Below are positions 44,246 to 52,702 of a stretch of DNA of 64,000 bases, in pieces. Position numbers and translations under genes: made by a program. Origin of the DNA: Paeniglutamicibacter psychrophenolicus (GTDB lineage: Bacteria; Actinomycetota; Actinomycetes; Actinomycetales; Micrococcaceae); NCBI RefSeq assembly GCF_030812255.1, contig NZ_JAUSSH010000010.1, positions 1 through 64,000 of the forward strand, given 5' to 3'. Below the pieces are notes generated by a model. It was not told where the DNA came from and did no database searches. It saw only the letters and a list, made by a program, of their open reading frames with translations. Numbering within the stretch: the first letter of the stretch is position 1; each line of letters starts with the position of its first letter.

Positions 44246-45583
44246 CTAGCTCTCCGGCACCAGCAACCTTGCCCGGCCGCGGGCGCGCCGGACCTGCTGG
44301 GCCACCAGGGCCACGGCGCAGATGACCGCCCCGATGAAACCGACCATGATGAATCCGGCGCCGGCGCCGAAGCCGTCCACCGTCGCCCCGGTGATCGGGG
44401 AACCCAGCGCGGTGCCGCCGGTCAGTGCCGATCCGTACCAGCCCATGGCCTCGCCGCGGCGTTTTTCCGCCACCAGGTCGGTCAGCCATTCCGAGGCCGC
44501 CGACAGCACCGGGGCGCAGAGCATGCCGGGGGCGATGGACAGCAATGCCAGGGTCCAGGTGTCGGTGGCCAAGGCCATGGGAACGGTCAGCACGGCCATG
44601 GCCAGCAGCAGCACGATCGGCGAGATGCGCCGGTTCAGGCTGCCGTACAACAAGCCGCCCACCAGCGAGGCGCCGCACCAGAACAGGAACACGATGCCCA
44701 GCTGGCCCTCGCTGCCGTTCTCGTCCAGCAGCGACAGGATGCCTACCTCGGTGCCCGAAAGCACCAGTCCGGCTCCGGATGCGGCGATGAACACTGCGAT
44801 GACCGAGGCACTGACCCAGCCGAACCTGTGCCGGAAACTGCGTCCGCGCGCGGCGATCCGGGCCTTGGCCGACTTCGCGCCGGCCAGGATCAGTTCCCCC
44901 TCGACGTCGGCCAGGCCGCCGGGCCCGGCGGCGATCAGCGAGGCCTCGGCCCCGAGGCGTTCCTCGTGCGGGTTGGCCTTGAGCGCGACGGCACCGGGCT
45001 GGCCGGAGCGCGTGGGCGGGTTCAGCAGCATCAGTGCGAGCCCGGAGGCGGAGGAGGCGATCCCGATGCCGATCATCCCGACGGTGGTGTCCAGCGAGGT
45101 GGCCACGATGCCGGCTCCCGCGGGGCCGACGATGAAAACCAGTTCGGTGGCCATGGCGTCCAGCGCGAACGCCGAGCGCCGGGTGTCCCCGGTGGTCATC
45201 ACGCCCAGCGCGGTGCGCACCACGGAGAAGACCGGCAGCGAGAAAAGCCCGCCGATGAATACCAGCGGCAGCACCCACTTGAAGGAAACCTGCGGGACGA
45301 TGCTCCAGACCACGACCTCGGCGATGACCGAGGGGATCAGTGCCCGGCGCAGCCCGTACATGTCAACGACGTGCCCGCGCCAGGGCGCACCCAGGGCGAT
45401 GCCGATGGTCATCAGGGCGACGACCAGTCCGGCCGAGCCCCAGTCCTGGTCCAGTTCGTTGACCAGGTGCAGCAGCAGGAGCATGCCGACCGCGGCGTGC
45501 GGGAGCCGGGCGACCATGCCGATCAGCAGCAGGGCACCGACCCCGGGTTGCTTCAGCAGTTGGCCATAGCGACCGAATTTCAT
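44246..45583 (-). CDS. MFS transporter
   Basis: A 445-residue permease with 12 predicted membrane helices in two groups of six. A large cytosolic loop of roughly 70 residues (NPPTRSGQPGAVALKANPHE... to ARGRSFRHRF) lies between them. The helix 2-3 loop GAPWRGHVVDMYGLRRALIP resembles the MFS signature. The substrate is unknown; drug or sugar exporters have similar layouts. Its ATG overlaps the stop codon of the SseB gene by 4 nt, so the two genes are coupled. Confidence 0.88.
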   Translation of the reverse strand: MKFGRYGQLLKQPGVGALLLIGMVARLPHAAVGMLLLLHLVNELDQDWGSAGLVVALMTIGIALGAPWRGHVVDMYGLRRALIPSVIAEVVVWSIVPQVSFKWVLPLVFIGGLFSLPVFSVVRTALGVMTTGDTRRSAFALDAMATELVFIVGPAGAGIVATSLDTTVGMIGIGIASSASGLALMLLNPPTRSGQPGAVALKANPHEERLGAEASLIAAGPGGLADVEGELILAGAKSAKARIAARGRSFRHRFGWVSASVIAVFIAASGAGLVLSGTEVGILSLLDENGSEGQLGIVFLFWCGASLVGGLLYGSLNRRISPIVLLLAMAVLTVPMALATDTWTLALLSIAPGMLCAPVLSAASEWLTDLVAEKRRGEAMGWYGSALTGGTALGSPITGATVDGFGAGAGFIMVGFIGAVICAVALVAQQVRRARGRARLLVPES

Positions 45584-46494
45584 GCGCCGGGGTCCGGTGC
45601 CGTTGCCGGCGCCGCCTTGAGGGCCACCTCGAGCGAGTCGACGCCTTCGGCGAATTCCTGGTTTGCGGCCAGCCGCCCGTGGATCCGTGAGACGCATTCG
45701 CGTGCCCCGGCCTCGTCGATGCCCGGGTGGAAGGTGAATTCAAGGCGCAATTCCGGGCCCGGTCCCCCGCCGGGAACCGAGGCGCCCGAGGCCGTGCGCG
45801 TACCCACGCCATGGCCCGGTGCCAGGTGGATCGAGGCCAGCGAATCCTCGCTGGTTGCCTGCTCGGAAACGACCGCGGCAAGGTCTTCGTTGAGGTAGCT
45901 GGGGATCCATGCCCGTTGCTGGGCCAGTGCCCACATGCCCGGGCGGCGCAGCACGAAGGTGTACTCCGCGCCGGGATCCAGGACCAGCATCTGGGCATCC
46001 TCGGAAACCGCGGAGAGCGCGGCCCGCGGGGCGTAGACGGCAACGGGGCGGGCCTCGGCATGCCAGGCCTGGAGGTTGTTGACGCTGCTGAAAACGGGCA
46101 GGGCCTTGCGTCCGTCGGGGGCGCTGAGCGTGACCAGGGCCATGTCCGCTTCCTTGTCCTCGGTGAAGCCGTGCTCCCCCAGGCCTCCCTCGGCCAGCTG
46201 GGCCACCACGGCGATGTAGATCCGGGCCTCGGCCAGGGCTGCGTGGACCTGCTGCTCGCTGCCGGTTCCCGCGACCAGGGCGGCCAAGGCGGCCTCGAGC
46301 CTCGGATCGATCAGGCCGTTGTCGTTGTCGAAGTTGTGCAGCGGGTTGCCCTCTCCGGACAGGTCCCGGCCTTCCCAGCTTTGCCCCGCCGAGTCGACGG
46401 CGCCGCCGGCACGCTGCAGGGCCGCGGCAATGTGGCCGGGCAGGTGTCGTTCGGCACCCTGGCCGGCGTGGGAAGAAGGAGAATTCGCGCTCAT
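45580..46494 (-). CDS. SseB-family protein
   Basis: A 304-residue soluble protein with an SseB N-terminal-type domain in the centre (residues about 60-170, including ALPVFSSVNNLQAWHAEARP, the family hallmark). A C-terminal alpha/beta part follows. Function is not established. In actinobacteria it is commonly encoded beside infC and a transporter. No Shine-Dalgarno precedes the ATG, but TAGCAT ends 6 nt upstream (leaderless pattern). The MFS gene overlaps its end by 4 nt. Confidence 0.87.
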   Translation of the reverse strand: MSANSPSSHAGQGAERHLPGHIAAALQRAGGAVDSAGQSWEGRDLSGEGNPLHNFDNDNGLIDPRLEAALAALVAGTGSEQQVHAALAEARIYIAVVAQLAEGGLGEHGFTEDKEADMALVTLSAPDGRKALPVFSSVNNLQAWHAEARPVAVYAPRAALSAVSEDAQMLVLDPGAEYTFVLRRPGMWALAQQRAWIPSYLNEDLAAVVSEQATSEDSLASIHLAPGHGVGTRTASGASVPGGGPGPELRLEFTFHPGIDEAGARECVSRIHGRLAANQEFAEGVDSLEVALKAAPATAPDPGA

Positions 46495-46656
46495 ACGCCC
46501 ATGCTATCCCGCGCCCGCGCCGGGGCCCGATCGGCTGTTTGCCCTGCTCACAGGTCTGCGGCCCACGTGCCACGGCGAATCCCTGCCGGTGGACGGTCAG
46601 CAACGTGTGGCGAACCTCGCGCGCAGCAGCTGCGGCGCGACGCCGAGGCAGCCTGG

Positions 46657-47472
46657 CTAGCTTAGGTCCCAGAGCATCCTGTAATACCCGATGCGTGTCG
46701 CATCCGGTTCGATCCCATAGCCGGAATACACGTACTCCTCGTACCCGGGCCCGTAGTTCCAGGCGGTGCTCCAGGCCGCGACAGCAAGGTCCGCCCAGCG
46801 GTCGGCCACGCCCAGCTCGCCCAAATCCACGTGGGCGGCGAAGTTCCCGTGCCCGTCCAGCAGCGTGTTCGGAGCGCAGGCATCCCCGTGGCACACCACC
46901 AGGTCCAGCGGCAGCGGCGGAGCGGACAGCAGCTCCCGGGCCCCGGGGATGGACAGGTGCGAGTATTCGTGGCTCCAGTTTTCCGGTCTCTGGCCCGCCG
47001 CAATGCGCTGCTCGAAGGCCTGCAAGCGCTCGGCCACCGACCATTCGAAGGGGCAGTCCCGGACGGGCAAGGCGTCGTGGAGCGCACGCAGCCCCCTGCC
47101 CAGGGCACGGGCGGCCAGCTCGGGGCGGCGCATCCACTGCGCGGACACCGCGGATTCGCACGACAGTGCGGCGGTGAGCAGCCAGCTTCCCGACTCGTCG
47201 CTGCCGACCGCGAGCACTTCCGGGACCCGCGCGTGGCGGGCGGCCCATTCCAGCCTCGTGGCTTCCTTCGCGAAGTCCGTTTCCCCGGTGCCCTTCGGTG
47301 CGTACTTGAGGTAGCGGTCGGTGGGGGTTCCTGCCCCGATCCTGAAGGTCGTTCCGCCGGCCTGGTTGATCCAGACGGCCTCGATGGCTTGGCCCCCGGC
47401 CATCCGGGAGACGGAGGCGGGAACGGTCCTGGTCTCGGCGGGGACGAATGCAAGGGGAGGTCGCGGATTCAT
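46657..47472 (-). CDS. APH(3')-like phosphotransferase
   Basis: A 271-residue kinase-fold protein of the aminoglycoside phosphotransferase family. The nucleotide lobe comes first (FRIGAGTPTDRYLKYAPKG). The catalytic loop is CHGDACAPNTLLDGHGN (Brenner motif HGDxxxxN) and the metal site is AHVDLGELGVADRWADLA. These match APH(3') enzymes closely, but chromosomal relatives often phosphorylate other small molecules, so resistance is not claimed. GGGAGG abuts the ATG, an unusually short spacing. It lies downstream of the his operon terminator and is transcribed alone. Confidence 0.85.
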   Translation of the reverse strand: MNPRPPLAFVPAETRTVPASVSRMAGGQAIEAVWINQAGGTTFRIGAGTPTDRYLKYAPKGTGETDFAKEATRLEWAARHARVPEVLAVGSDESGSWLLTAALSCESAVSAQWMRRPELAARALGRGLRALHDALPVRDCPFEWSVAERLQAFEQRIAAGQRPENWSHEYSHLSIPGARELLSAPPLPLDLVVCHGDACAPNTLLDGHGNFAAHVDLGELGVADRWADLAVAAWSTAWNYGPGYEEYVYSGYGIEPDATRIGYYRMLWDLS

Positions 47473-47540
47473 CCTCCCAGCATGCCCGTTCCCTGCCCTG
47501 CTTCGCGACCCGAATCCGGCGGTGCGCCGGCGTGGATGGG

Positions 47541-47571
47541 AAAAGGGTGAAGTCCGATGGACTTCACCCTT
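47541..47571 (-). terminator. Terminator of the his operon
   Basis: AAAGGGTGAAGTCC (47541-47554) and its exact complement (47558-47571) form a 14-bp stem with a 3-nt loop, followed on the minus strand by a short T-run (TTTTCCC). It lies 47 bp after the priA stop. Confidence 0.8.
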
Positions 47572-47617
47572 TCCTTGTCGATGCCGTTTGCCGGGCCATC
47601 GGGCCCGAGCCGGGGAC

Positions 47618-48361
47618 CTAGCGGCGGCCCGCCACGTCCAGGGCCTCGGCCATGGTGAACTTGCCCGCATACAGGGCCTTGCCCACGATGGCGCCCTCGA
47701 CGCCGGCCGGGACCAGTTCGCGCAGCACACGCAGGTCCTCGAGGCTGGAGATGCCGCCGGAGGCGATGACCGGCTTGGAGGTGCGCTTGCACATCTCGGC
47801 CAGCAGTTCCACGTTCGGTCCGCGCAGCGTTCCGTCCTTGGTGACGTCGGTGACCACGTAGCGGGCGCAGCCGGCGTCTTCGAGGCGGGCGAGCACCTCC
47901 CAGATGTCGCCGCCTTCCTTGGTCCAGCCGCGGCCCGACAGCACGGTGCCGCGCACGTCCAGGCCGACGGCGATCGCCTCGCCGTGGCGGGCAATGGCGC
48001 GGGCGGTCCATTCCGGGTTTTCCAGGGCAGCGGTGCCCAGGTTCACGCGGGTGGCACCGAATTCGAGGGCGCGCTCGAGGGATTCGTCGTCGCGGATTCC
48101 GCCGGAGAGCTCGACCTTGATGGTCAGTTCCCTGGCGATGCGGCCCAGCAGTTCGGTGTTGGCACCGCGGTCGAAGGCCGCATCCAGGTCCACCAGGTGC
48201 ACCCATTCGGCGCCGGCTTCCTGCCAGGCCAGGGCGTTTTCGAGCGGGTCGCCGTAGCTGGTCTCGGAGCCGGCCTCGCCCTGGACCAGGCGCACGGCCT
48301 GGCCGTTCACCACGTCGACGGCGGGCAGCAGCTCAAGGATGTTGTTTTGGTTCTTGGACAT
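47618..48361 (-). CDS. priA: Bifunctional HisA/TrpF isomerase (PriA)
   Basis: This (beta-alpha)8 barrel isomerises ProFAR in histidine synthesis and, in actinobacteria, also PRA in tryptophan synthesis. The 247-residue product has the first catalytic aspartate in [17 protein letters not shown] and the second in [14 protein letters not shown], with phosphate-binding GGIRD and [11 protein letters not shown]. Assignment as PriA rather than plain HisA rests on the actinobacterial context. AAGGA precedes the ATG. It is the last gene of the his unit. Confidence 0.93.
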   Translation of the reverse strand: MSKNQNNILELLPAVDVVNGQAVRLVQGEAGSETSYGDPLENALAWQEAGAEWVHLVDLDAAFDRGANTELLGRIARELTIKVELSGGIRDDESLERALEFGATRVNLGTAALENPEWTARAIARHGEAIAVGLDVRGTVLSGRGWTKEGGDIWEVLARLEDAGCARYVVTDVTKDGTLRGPNVELLAEMCKRTSKPVIASGGISSLEDLRVLRELVPAGVEGAIVGKALYAGKFTMAEALDVAGRR

Positions 48362-48430
48362 GATCGATCCTTAGGTTCGGTGTCGGCCGGTGCCGGGGCA
48401 GGGGTGCGGTGCCGGCGGTTGGGCCGTGGG

Positions 48431-48589
48431 TTAAAGCAGGGTGAGGCGGTAGGCGGCGAAGAGCGAAACCCCGGCCAGTGCCCAGACGGCGATGATCCAG
48501 GAAATGTGGGCACGTTGCTGACGCAGGGAGAGCGCTCCGCCGGCGAGGATGCCGGCGACGCCCATGAGCACGATTGACCAGATGAGCAT
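48431..48589 (-). CDS. Small two-helix membrane protein between hisH and priA
   Basis: A 52-residue reading frame that begins 3 nt after the hisH stop codon. It encodes two hydrophobic helices (MLIWSIVLMGVAGILAGGAL and ISWIIAVWALAGVSLFAAY) joined by a short basic loop (RQQRAH). The spacing and membrane-protein composition argue that it is real and co-translated with hisH. No family is recognised. It would be missed by length cut-offs. Confidence 0.7.
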   Translation of the reverse strand: MLIWSIVLMGVAGILAGGALSLRQQRAHISWIIAVWALAGVSLFAAYRLTLL

Positions 48590-48592
48590 GGA

Positions 48593-49228
48593 CTACAGGG
48601 TCTCCAACCAGTTGCGCAGCAATCTTGCCCCGGCGTCCCCGGACTTCTCCGGGTGGAACTGCAGGGCGCACAGGGGCCCGTTTTCGATGCCGGCGATGAA
48701 GGGGACCCCGTGTTCGGCCCAGGTGACCTGCGGCGGTGTCATCTTGGGCTGGGCGACCTCGAAGTTCCATTTCTGCACCGCGTAGGAGTGCACGAAGTAG
48801 AAGCGTTCGCTTTCGATCCCGGCGAACAGCTTGCTGCCGGCCGGAGGGGTGACGGTGTTCCAGCCCATGTGCGGGATGACCGGGGCCTTGAGCAGTTCCA
48901 CGGTGCCGGGCCATTCGCCCAATCCGGGGGTGCGGGTCCCGTGTTCCACGCCCTCGTCGAAGAAGACCTGGTGTCCGACGCAGACACCGAGCACCGGCCG
49001 CCCGCCGGCGATGCGGCGTCCGATCCAGCGGATCGCCCCGACGTCCTTGAGTGCCTGCATGACCGCAGCAAACGCGCCCACGCCGGGAACGAACAGCCCG
49101 TCGGCCTCGAGGATGTCCTCGGGCTTGGCCGAGAGCTTGACCTGCGCGCCGGCAGCCTCAAGTGCCCGGACGGCGGAGCGGACGTTGCCCGATCCGTAGT
49201 CCAGGACGGTGACGGTCTTGGGCGCCAT
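48593..49228 (-). CDS. hisH: Imidazole glycerol phosphate synthase, glutaminase subunit
   Basis: HisH releases ammonia from glutamine for HisF. The 211-residue class I glutamine amidotransferase has [16 protein letters not shown] at the N-terminus, the nucleophile in [11 protein letters not shown] and the C-terminal histidine-glutamate pair in LQFHPEKSG. It starts directly after the hisB stop with no gap. hisF is not in the window. Confidence 0.96.
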   Translation of the reverse strand: MAPKTVTVLDYGSGNVRSAVRALEAAGAQVKLSAKPEDILEADGLFVPGVGAFAAVMQALKDVGAIRWIGRRIAGGRPVLGVCVGHQVFFDEGVEHGTRTPGLGEWPGTVELLKAPVIPHMGWNTVTPPAGSKLFAGIESERFYFVHSYAVQKWNFEVAQPKMTPPQVTWAEHGVPFIAGIENGPLCALQFHPEKSGDAGARLLRNWLETL

Positions 49229-49849
49229 CTACAGCGCACCCTTGGTGGACGGGATGGCGTCGCCGATGCGGGGGTCGATTTCCACGGCTTCGCGCAGGGC
49301 GCGGGCCAGGGCCTTGAACTGGGCCTCGACGATGTGGTGCGGGTCGCGGCCCGAGAGCACCTCGATGTGGGCGCAGACCTGCGCGTGGAAGGTCAGCGAC
49401 TCGAACACGTGGCGGGTCATCGAACCGGTGAAGTGCCCGCCGATCAGGTGGTATTCCTGGCCGGCCGGCTCGCCGCCGTGCACCAGGTACGGGCGCCCGG
49501 AGATGTCGACCACGGCGCGGGCCAGGGCCTCGTCCAGCGGTGCGTAGGCGGTGCCGAAGCGGCGGATGCCCGCCTTGTTGCCCAGCGCGGTGCGCAGCAC
49601 CTCGCCGATGGTGATCGCGGTGTCCTCGACGGTGTGGTGCACATCGATTTCGATGTCTCCGGTGGCCCGCACGGTCAGGTCGATGAGCGAATGCTTCGAC
49701 AGGGCCGTCAGCATGTGGTCGTAAAACGGTACGCCGGTGCTGATTTCGGAGCGGCCGGTGCCGTCCAGATCGAGTTCGACAAAGACGGAGGACTCGCTGG
49801 TGATGCGTTCGAGGCGAGCGCGACGACCCGTGAGTTTTTCGGCAGACAT
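49229..49849 (-). CDS. hisB: Imidazoleglycerol-phosphate dehydratase
   Basis: HisB removes water from IGP. The 206-residue single-function enzyme has the two metal-binding segments [17 protein letters not shown] with [14 protein letters not shown], and [20 protein letters not shown] near the C-terminus. I chose the ATG of MSAEKLTG because AAAGG lies about 7 nt upstream. An ATG two codons earlier abuts that site. It follows hisC after about 115 nt and joins hisH without a gap. Confidence 0.95.
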   Translation of the reverse strand: MSAEKLTGRRARLERITSESSVFVELDLDGTGRSEISTGVPFYDHMLTALSKHSLIDLTVRATGDIEIDVHHTVEDTAITIGEVLRTALGNKAGIRRFGTAYAPLDEALARAVVDISGRPYLVHGGEPAGQEYHLIGGHFTGSMTRHVFESLTFHAQVCAHIEVLSGRDPHHIVEAQFKALARALREAVEIDPRIGDAIPSTKGAL

Positions 49850-49964
49850 GCACATTCCTTTAGATCAGGCGGTGAGACGAGGATGTGGGGCGGCGGAACA
49901 TCGATGCTCGATCGGAGGAAGGGCCCAGGCCCGTCTTCCGGCACCATTGCCACCTGCCCCAAGT

Positions 49965-51086
49965 TTAGCGTGAGAGCGTGTGAGGACCCTGATCGAGCAG
50001 TTCCTCGAGGCGGACAAGGAACGCGGTGGTTTCCGCTTCCGTGCCCGCGGTGACCCGCAGGTGGCCCGGGATTCCGACGTCGCGGATGATCACCCCGGCC
50101 TCGAGCAGCCCGTTCCAGATGGCCTTGGTGTCCTTGATCCCGCCGAAGAACACGAAGTTGGAGTCGCTGGAGGCAGGGTGCAGGCCCATGCGGGTGAGCT
50201 CGTTGACGATCCTGTCGCGCTGGATCTTGATGTCCTCGACGTTGGCCAGCAGGGCATCGACATGCTTCAGCGCGGCATTGGCGGTGGCCTGGGTGACTGC
50301 CGAAAGGTGGTACGGCAGGCGGACCAGGCGGATCGCGTCGGTGACTTCCGGAGCCGCGGCCAGGTAGCCCAGGCGGGCGCCGGCCAGGGCGAACGCCTTG
50401 GACATGGTCCGTGAAACGATGAGCCGCTCGCGTCCCGGCAGCAGGGACAGCGCCGACGGGGTTCCGTTGTGGGCGAATTCCGCGTACGCCTCGTCAACGA
50501 TCACGATGGCGTTGCTTGCCTCGCCGGCTTCGTAGACCTCTTCGACCACATCCAGGCCCAGCGCGGTGCCGGTCGGGTTGTTGGGAGAGCAGAGCAAGAC
50601 GATGTTCGGCGCCGCCTCACGGACCTGTGCCGCGGCATCGATGGCCGAGAGCCCGTAGTCCGCCGAGCGGACACCGGCCAGGTAGGCGGTGTCGGTCCCG
50701 GAGGCCAGCAACGGGTACATCGAGTAGGTGGGAGGGAAACCCATCACCGTGCGCCCGGGTCCGCCGAAGGCCTGCATGATCTGCTGGAGAACCTCGTTGG
50801 AACCATTGGCTGCCCAGACATTGTCGGCTTCCAGGCCGTGGCCCAGGTAGGCGGCGAGACGTTCGCGCAATTCGGTGAACTCGCGGTCCGGGTAGCGGTT
50901 CAGTCCCATGGCTGCTGCGGAGACTTCTTCGACGATGGCGCGATGCACTTCCGGGGGAAGCGGATGGGTGTTTTCGTTGACGTTCAACTGGATGGGTACG
51001 TCGATTTGGGGTGCGCCGTAAGGTTCAAGACCTTGAAGATTCTCTCGCAGGGGCAGATTTGCCAGGCGATTTAGCCGTTCATTCAC
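49965..51086 (-). CDS. hisC: Histidinol-phosphate aminotransferase
   Basis: A PLP-dependent class II aminotransferase of 373 residues. It has the substrate loop LNVNENTHPLPPEVH, the cofactor-binding CSPNNPTGTAL and VDEAYAEF, and the PLP lysine in SRTMSKAFALAGARLGY. It is the first his gene here. hisD, which usually precedes hisC in actinobacteria, is absent, and a LysM protein lies upstream instead. The start ATG has no clear Shine-Dalgarno. Confidence 0.95.
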   Translation of the reverse strand: MNERLNRLANLPLRENLQGLEPYGAPQIDVPIQLNVNENTHPLPPEVHRAIVEEVSAAAMGLNRYPDREFTELRERLAAYLGHGLEADNVWAANGSNEVLQQIMQAFGGPGRTVMGFPPTYSMYPLLASGTDTAYLAGVRSADYGLSAIDAAAQVREAAPNIVLLCSPNNPTGTALGLDVVEEVYEAGEASNAIVIVDEAYAEFAHNGTPSALSLLPGRERLIVSRTMSKAFALAGARLGYLAAAPEVTDAIRLVRLPYHLSAVTQATANAALKHVDALLANVEDIKIQRDRIVNELTRMGLHPASSDSNFVFFGGIKDTKAIWNGLLEAGVIIRDVGIPGHLRVTAGTEAETTAFLVRLEELLDQGPHTLSR

Positions 51087-51203
51087 GGCTCAAGTCTACG
51101 GCGGCGGCGCGGTGACCATGGAATCTTCACCGGTGCCAGGGGTAATAAACGGTTAGCAATGGTGGGGCGCGGCATCGATCGGCGCGCCCGGAGGGCGCTG
51201 GCC

Positions 51204-51605
51204 CTAGCTTCCGGTGGGGACGAAGATTTCCGCCCCGGGGTGCAGCACCGAGCTGTTGAGGTTGTTCAGGTCGCCGATCTGCCGAACGGCTTCGCGGGGC
51301 TCGAGCTGCGGGGCAAACTCCCTGGCGATCCCCCACAAGGTGTCGCCCTCGATGACGGTGACGGTGACCGCTTCGACGCCCAGCGGGGTGTCGACCGAGG
51401 CGTTGGCCGGGGATTGGAACAGGCCCAGGAGCATGAGCACCGCCGCGCTGACCAGGAAGATGGGCAGTGCAATCAGCACGAATTTTCCGCGGCGCGTGAG
51501 CCGCAGTGGCGCCAGCTCGGGCTGCGAAACCAGTGCGGGTTGCGGTGCCGGGGTGTAGTCGGACGTTACAAGGTGGAGCGGGGCCGAGAAAGCAGTGTTT
51601 GCCAT
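51204..51605 (-). CDS. LysM-domain membrane protein divergent from lexA
   Basis: The 133-residue product has a cytosolic N-terminus of about 40 residues, one membrane helix (KFVLIALPIFLVSAAVLMLL) and an extracytoplasmic LysM domain (VTVIEGDTLWGIAREF...LNNLNSSVLHPGAEIFVP) that binds peptidoglycan. AAAGG precedes the ATG. It is divergent from lexA across a spacer with LexA-type boxes, the same arrangement as the SOS cell-division inhibitor YneA in Bacillus. An analogous role is a hypothesis only. Confidence 0.88.
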   Translation of the reverse strand: MANTAFSAPLHLVTSDYTPAPQPALVSQPELAPLRLTRRGKFVLIALPIFLVSAAVLMLLGLFQSPANASVDTPLGVEAVTVTVIEGDTLWGIAREFAPQLEPREAVRQIGDLNNLNSSVLHPGAEIFVPTGS

Positions 51606-51687
51606 GTCGTTGCCTTTCCTCTGTGTTCACTTGCCGTACGGGCCCGGTGGCCCATTCGAACAGATGACGGTTATTCGAACACATCTT

Positions 51688-51703
51688 TCGAACGTGTGTT
51701 CGT
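51688..51703. promoter_or_regulatory. LexA box between the LysM gene and lexA
   Basis: TCGAAC-GTGT-GTTCGT matches the Gram-positive and actinobacterial SOS box CGAAC-N4-GTTCG at every defined base. It is flanked by further TTCGAAC half-sites at 51654-51660 and 51674-51680. It lies 83 bp from the LysM start and about 190 bp from the lexA start. Confidence 0.85.
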
Positions 51704-51750
51704 AGTGCGCATCTTATTTCTAGCACCTTTGGACGACACGTGTCCAGATA

Positions 51751-51760
51751 TGTTCGAACA
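51751..51760. promoter_or_regulatory. Second LexA-like palindrome ahead of lexA
   Basis: TGTTCGAACA is a perfect 10-bp palindrome ending 5 bp before the lexA -35 hexamer. It is more compact than a canonical SOS box, so it may be half-site overlap rather than a full operator. Confidence 0.45.
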
Positions 51761-51765
51761 AATCT

Positions 51766-51794
51766 TTGAAAGTAGTGTCTTTGTCTACTAAGAT
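51766..51794 (+). promoter_or_regulatory. lexA promoter
   Basis: TTGAAA (51766-51771) and TAAGAT (51789-51794) are separated by 17 nt, giving a transcript start near 51801. The two LexA-type palindromes lie just upstream. Confidence 0.7.
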
Positions 51795-51889
51795 GGGGGT
51801 AGTGGAGCGATGTATTGACTACATCAGTTCCCACCGACAATTTGCGGCACGCGCGGGCAACCGGCGACGATCGGGATGAGGCATTGACA

Positions 51890-52609
51890 ATGACGACCGA
51901 ACAACGAACCCCTCGACGCGACGCGAAGAGCCTGACCATCCGTCAGAAGAAGGTTCTTGAGACCATCCAGCGCTCCGTGAGCACCAATGGCTACCCGCCA
52001 TCGATGCGGGAAATCGGGGACGCCGTGGGATTGGCCAGCCTCTCAAGCGTGACCCACCAGCTGAGCCAGCTCGAGAAGCTCGGCTACATCCGCCGCGACC
52101 CGCGCCGTCCGCGGGCCATGGAGATCCTGCTTCCCCTGCAGCTCAAGAGCGAGAGCAAGCTCGAAGTGGTGGAGGGCCAGTCGGATCTGAGGGCAGCCAA
52201 CGGGATGAGCGTCTCGGAGCTGACCACCTCCGCGGACACCGCCATGGTTCCCCTGGTGGGGCGCATTGCCGCCGGCGGTCCGATCCTCGCCGACCAGGCG
52301 GTCGAGGACGTCTTCGCCCTGCCGCGCCAACTGGTGGGACACGGCGAGCTCTTCATGCTGAAGGTCAGCGGGGACTCGATGATCGACGCCGCCATTTGCG
52401 ACGGCGACTGGGTGGTCGTGCGACGCCAGCAGACCGCAAACAACGGCGACATCGTCGCGGCACTGCTCGAGGACGAAGCCACGGTGAAGACCTTCCGGCA
52501 GCGCGACGGGCACACCTGGCTGCTGCCGCAGAACTCCCGCTACGAACCCATCCTCGGTGACGCCGCAACCGTCATGGGCAAGGTCGTATCGGTCATGCGT
52601 TCGGTCTAG
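51890..52609 (+). CDS. lexA: LexA repressor, SOS response regulator
   Basis: LexA represses DNA-damage genes and cleaves itself when RecA is active. The 239-residue product has the winged helix [20 protein letters not shown], the cleavage site Ala128-Gly129 in RIAAGGP and the catalytic pair Ser163 (SGDSMID) and Lys200 (ATVKTF). The start is taken at ATG (GAGG 8 nt upstream). A TTG at 51815 with GGAG 7 nt upstream would add 25 residues and cannot be excluded. Its promoter and LexA boxes lie in the spacer shared with the LysM gene. Confidence 0.95.
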   Translation: MTTEQRTPRRDAKSLTIRQKKVLETIQRSVSTNGYPPSMREIGDAVGLASLSSVTHQLSQLEKLGYIRRDPRRPRAMEILLPLQLKSESKLEVVEGQSDLRAANGMSVSELTTSADTAMVPLVGRIAAGGPILADQAVEDVFALPRQLVGHGELFMLKVSGDSMIDAAICDGDWVVVRRQQTANNGDIVAALLEDEATVKTFRQRDGHTWLLPQNSRYEPILGDAATVMGKVVSVMRSV

Positions 52610-52638
52610 GCCCGCACCTACATTCATCCCCCGCAAAC

Positions 52639-52672
52639 ACGTGAGGACCGGTCAAACGACCGGTCCTCACGT
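52639..52672 (+). terminator. Terminator between lexA and dinG
   Basis: ACGTGAGGACCGGTC (52639-52653) and its exact complement (52658-52672) form a 15-bp stem with an AAAC loop. It lies 30 bp after lexA, between convergent genes, and is probably bidirectional. Confidence 0.85.
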
Positions 52673-52702
52673 ATTTCCCGTGAACCCACGGGACAGGACG
52701 TC

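Noticed and set aside
46657-47472. Aminoglycoside resistance gene
   Set aside because: The APH fold is clear, but the gene lies in a core chromosomal setting with no mobile element, and many such kinases act on other substrates.
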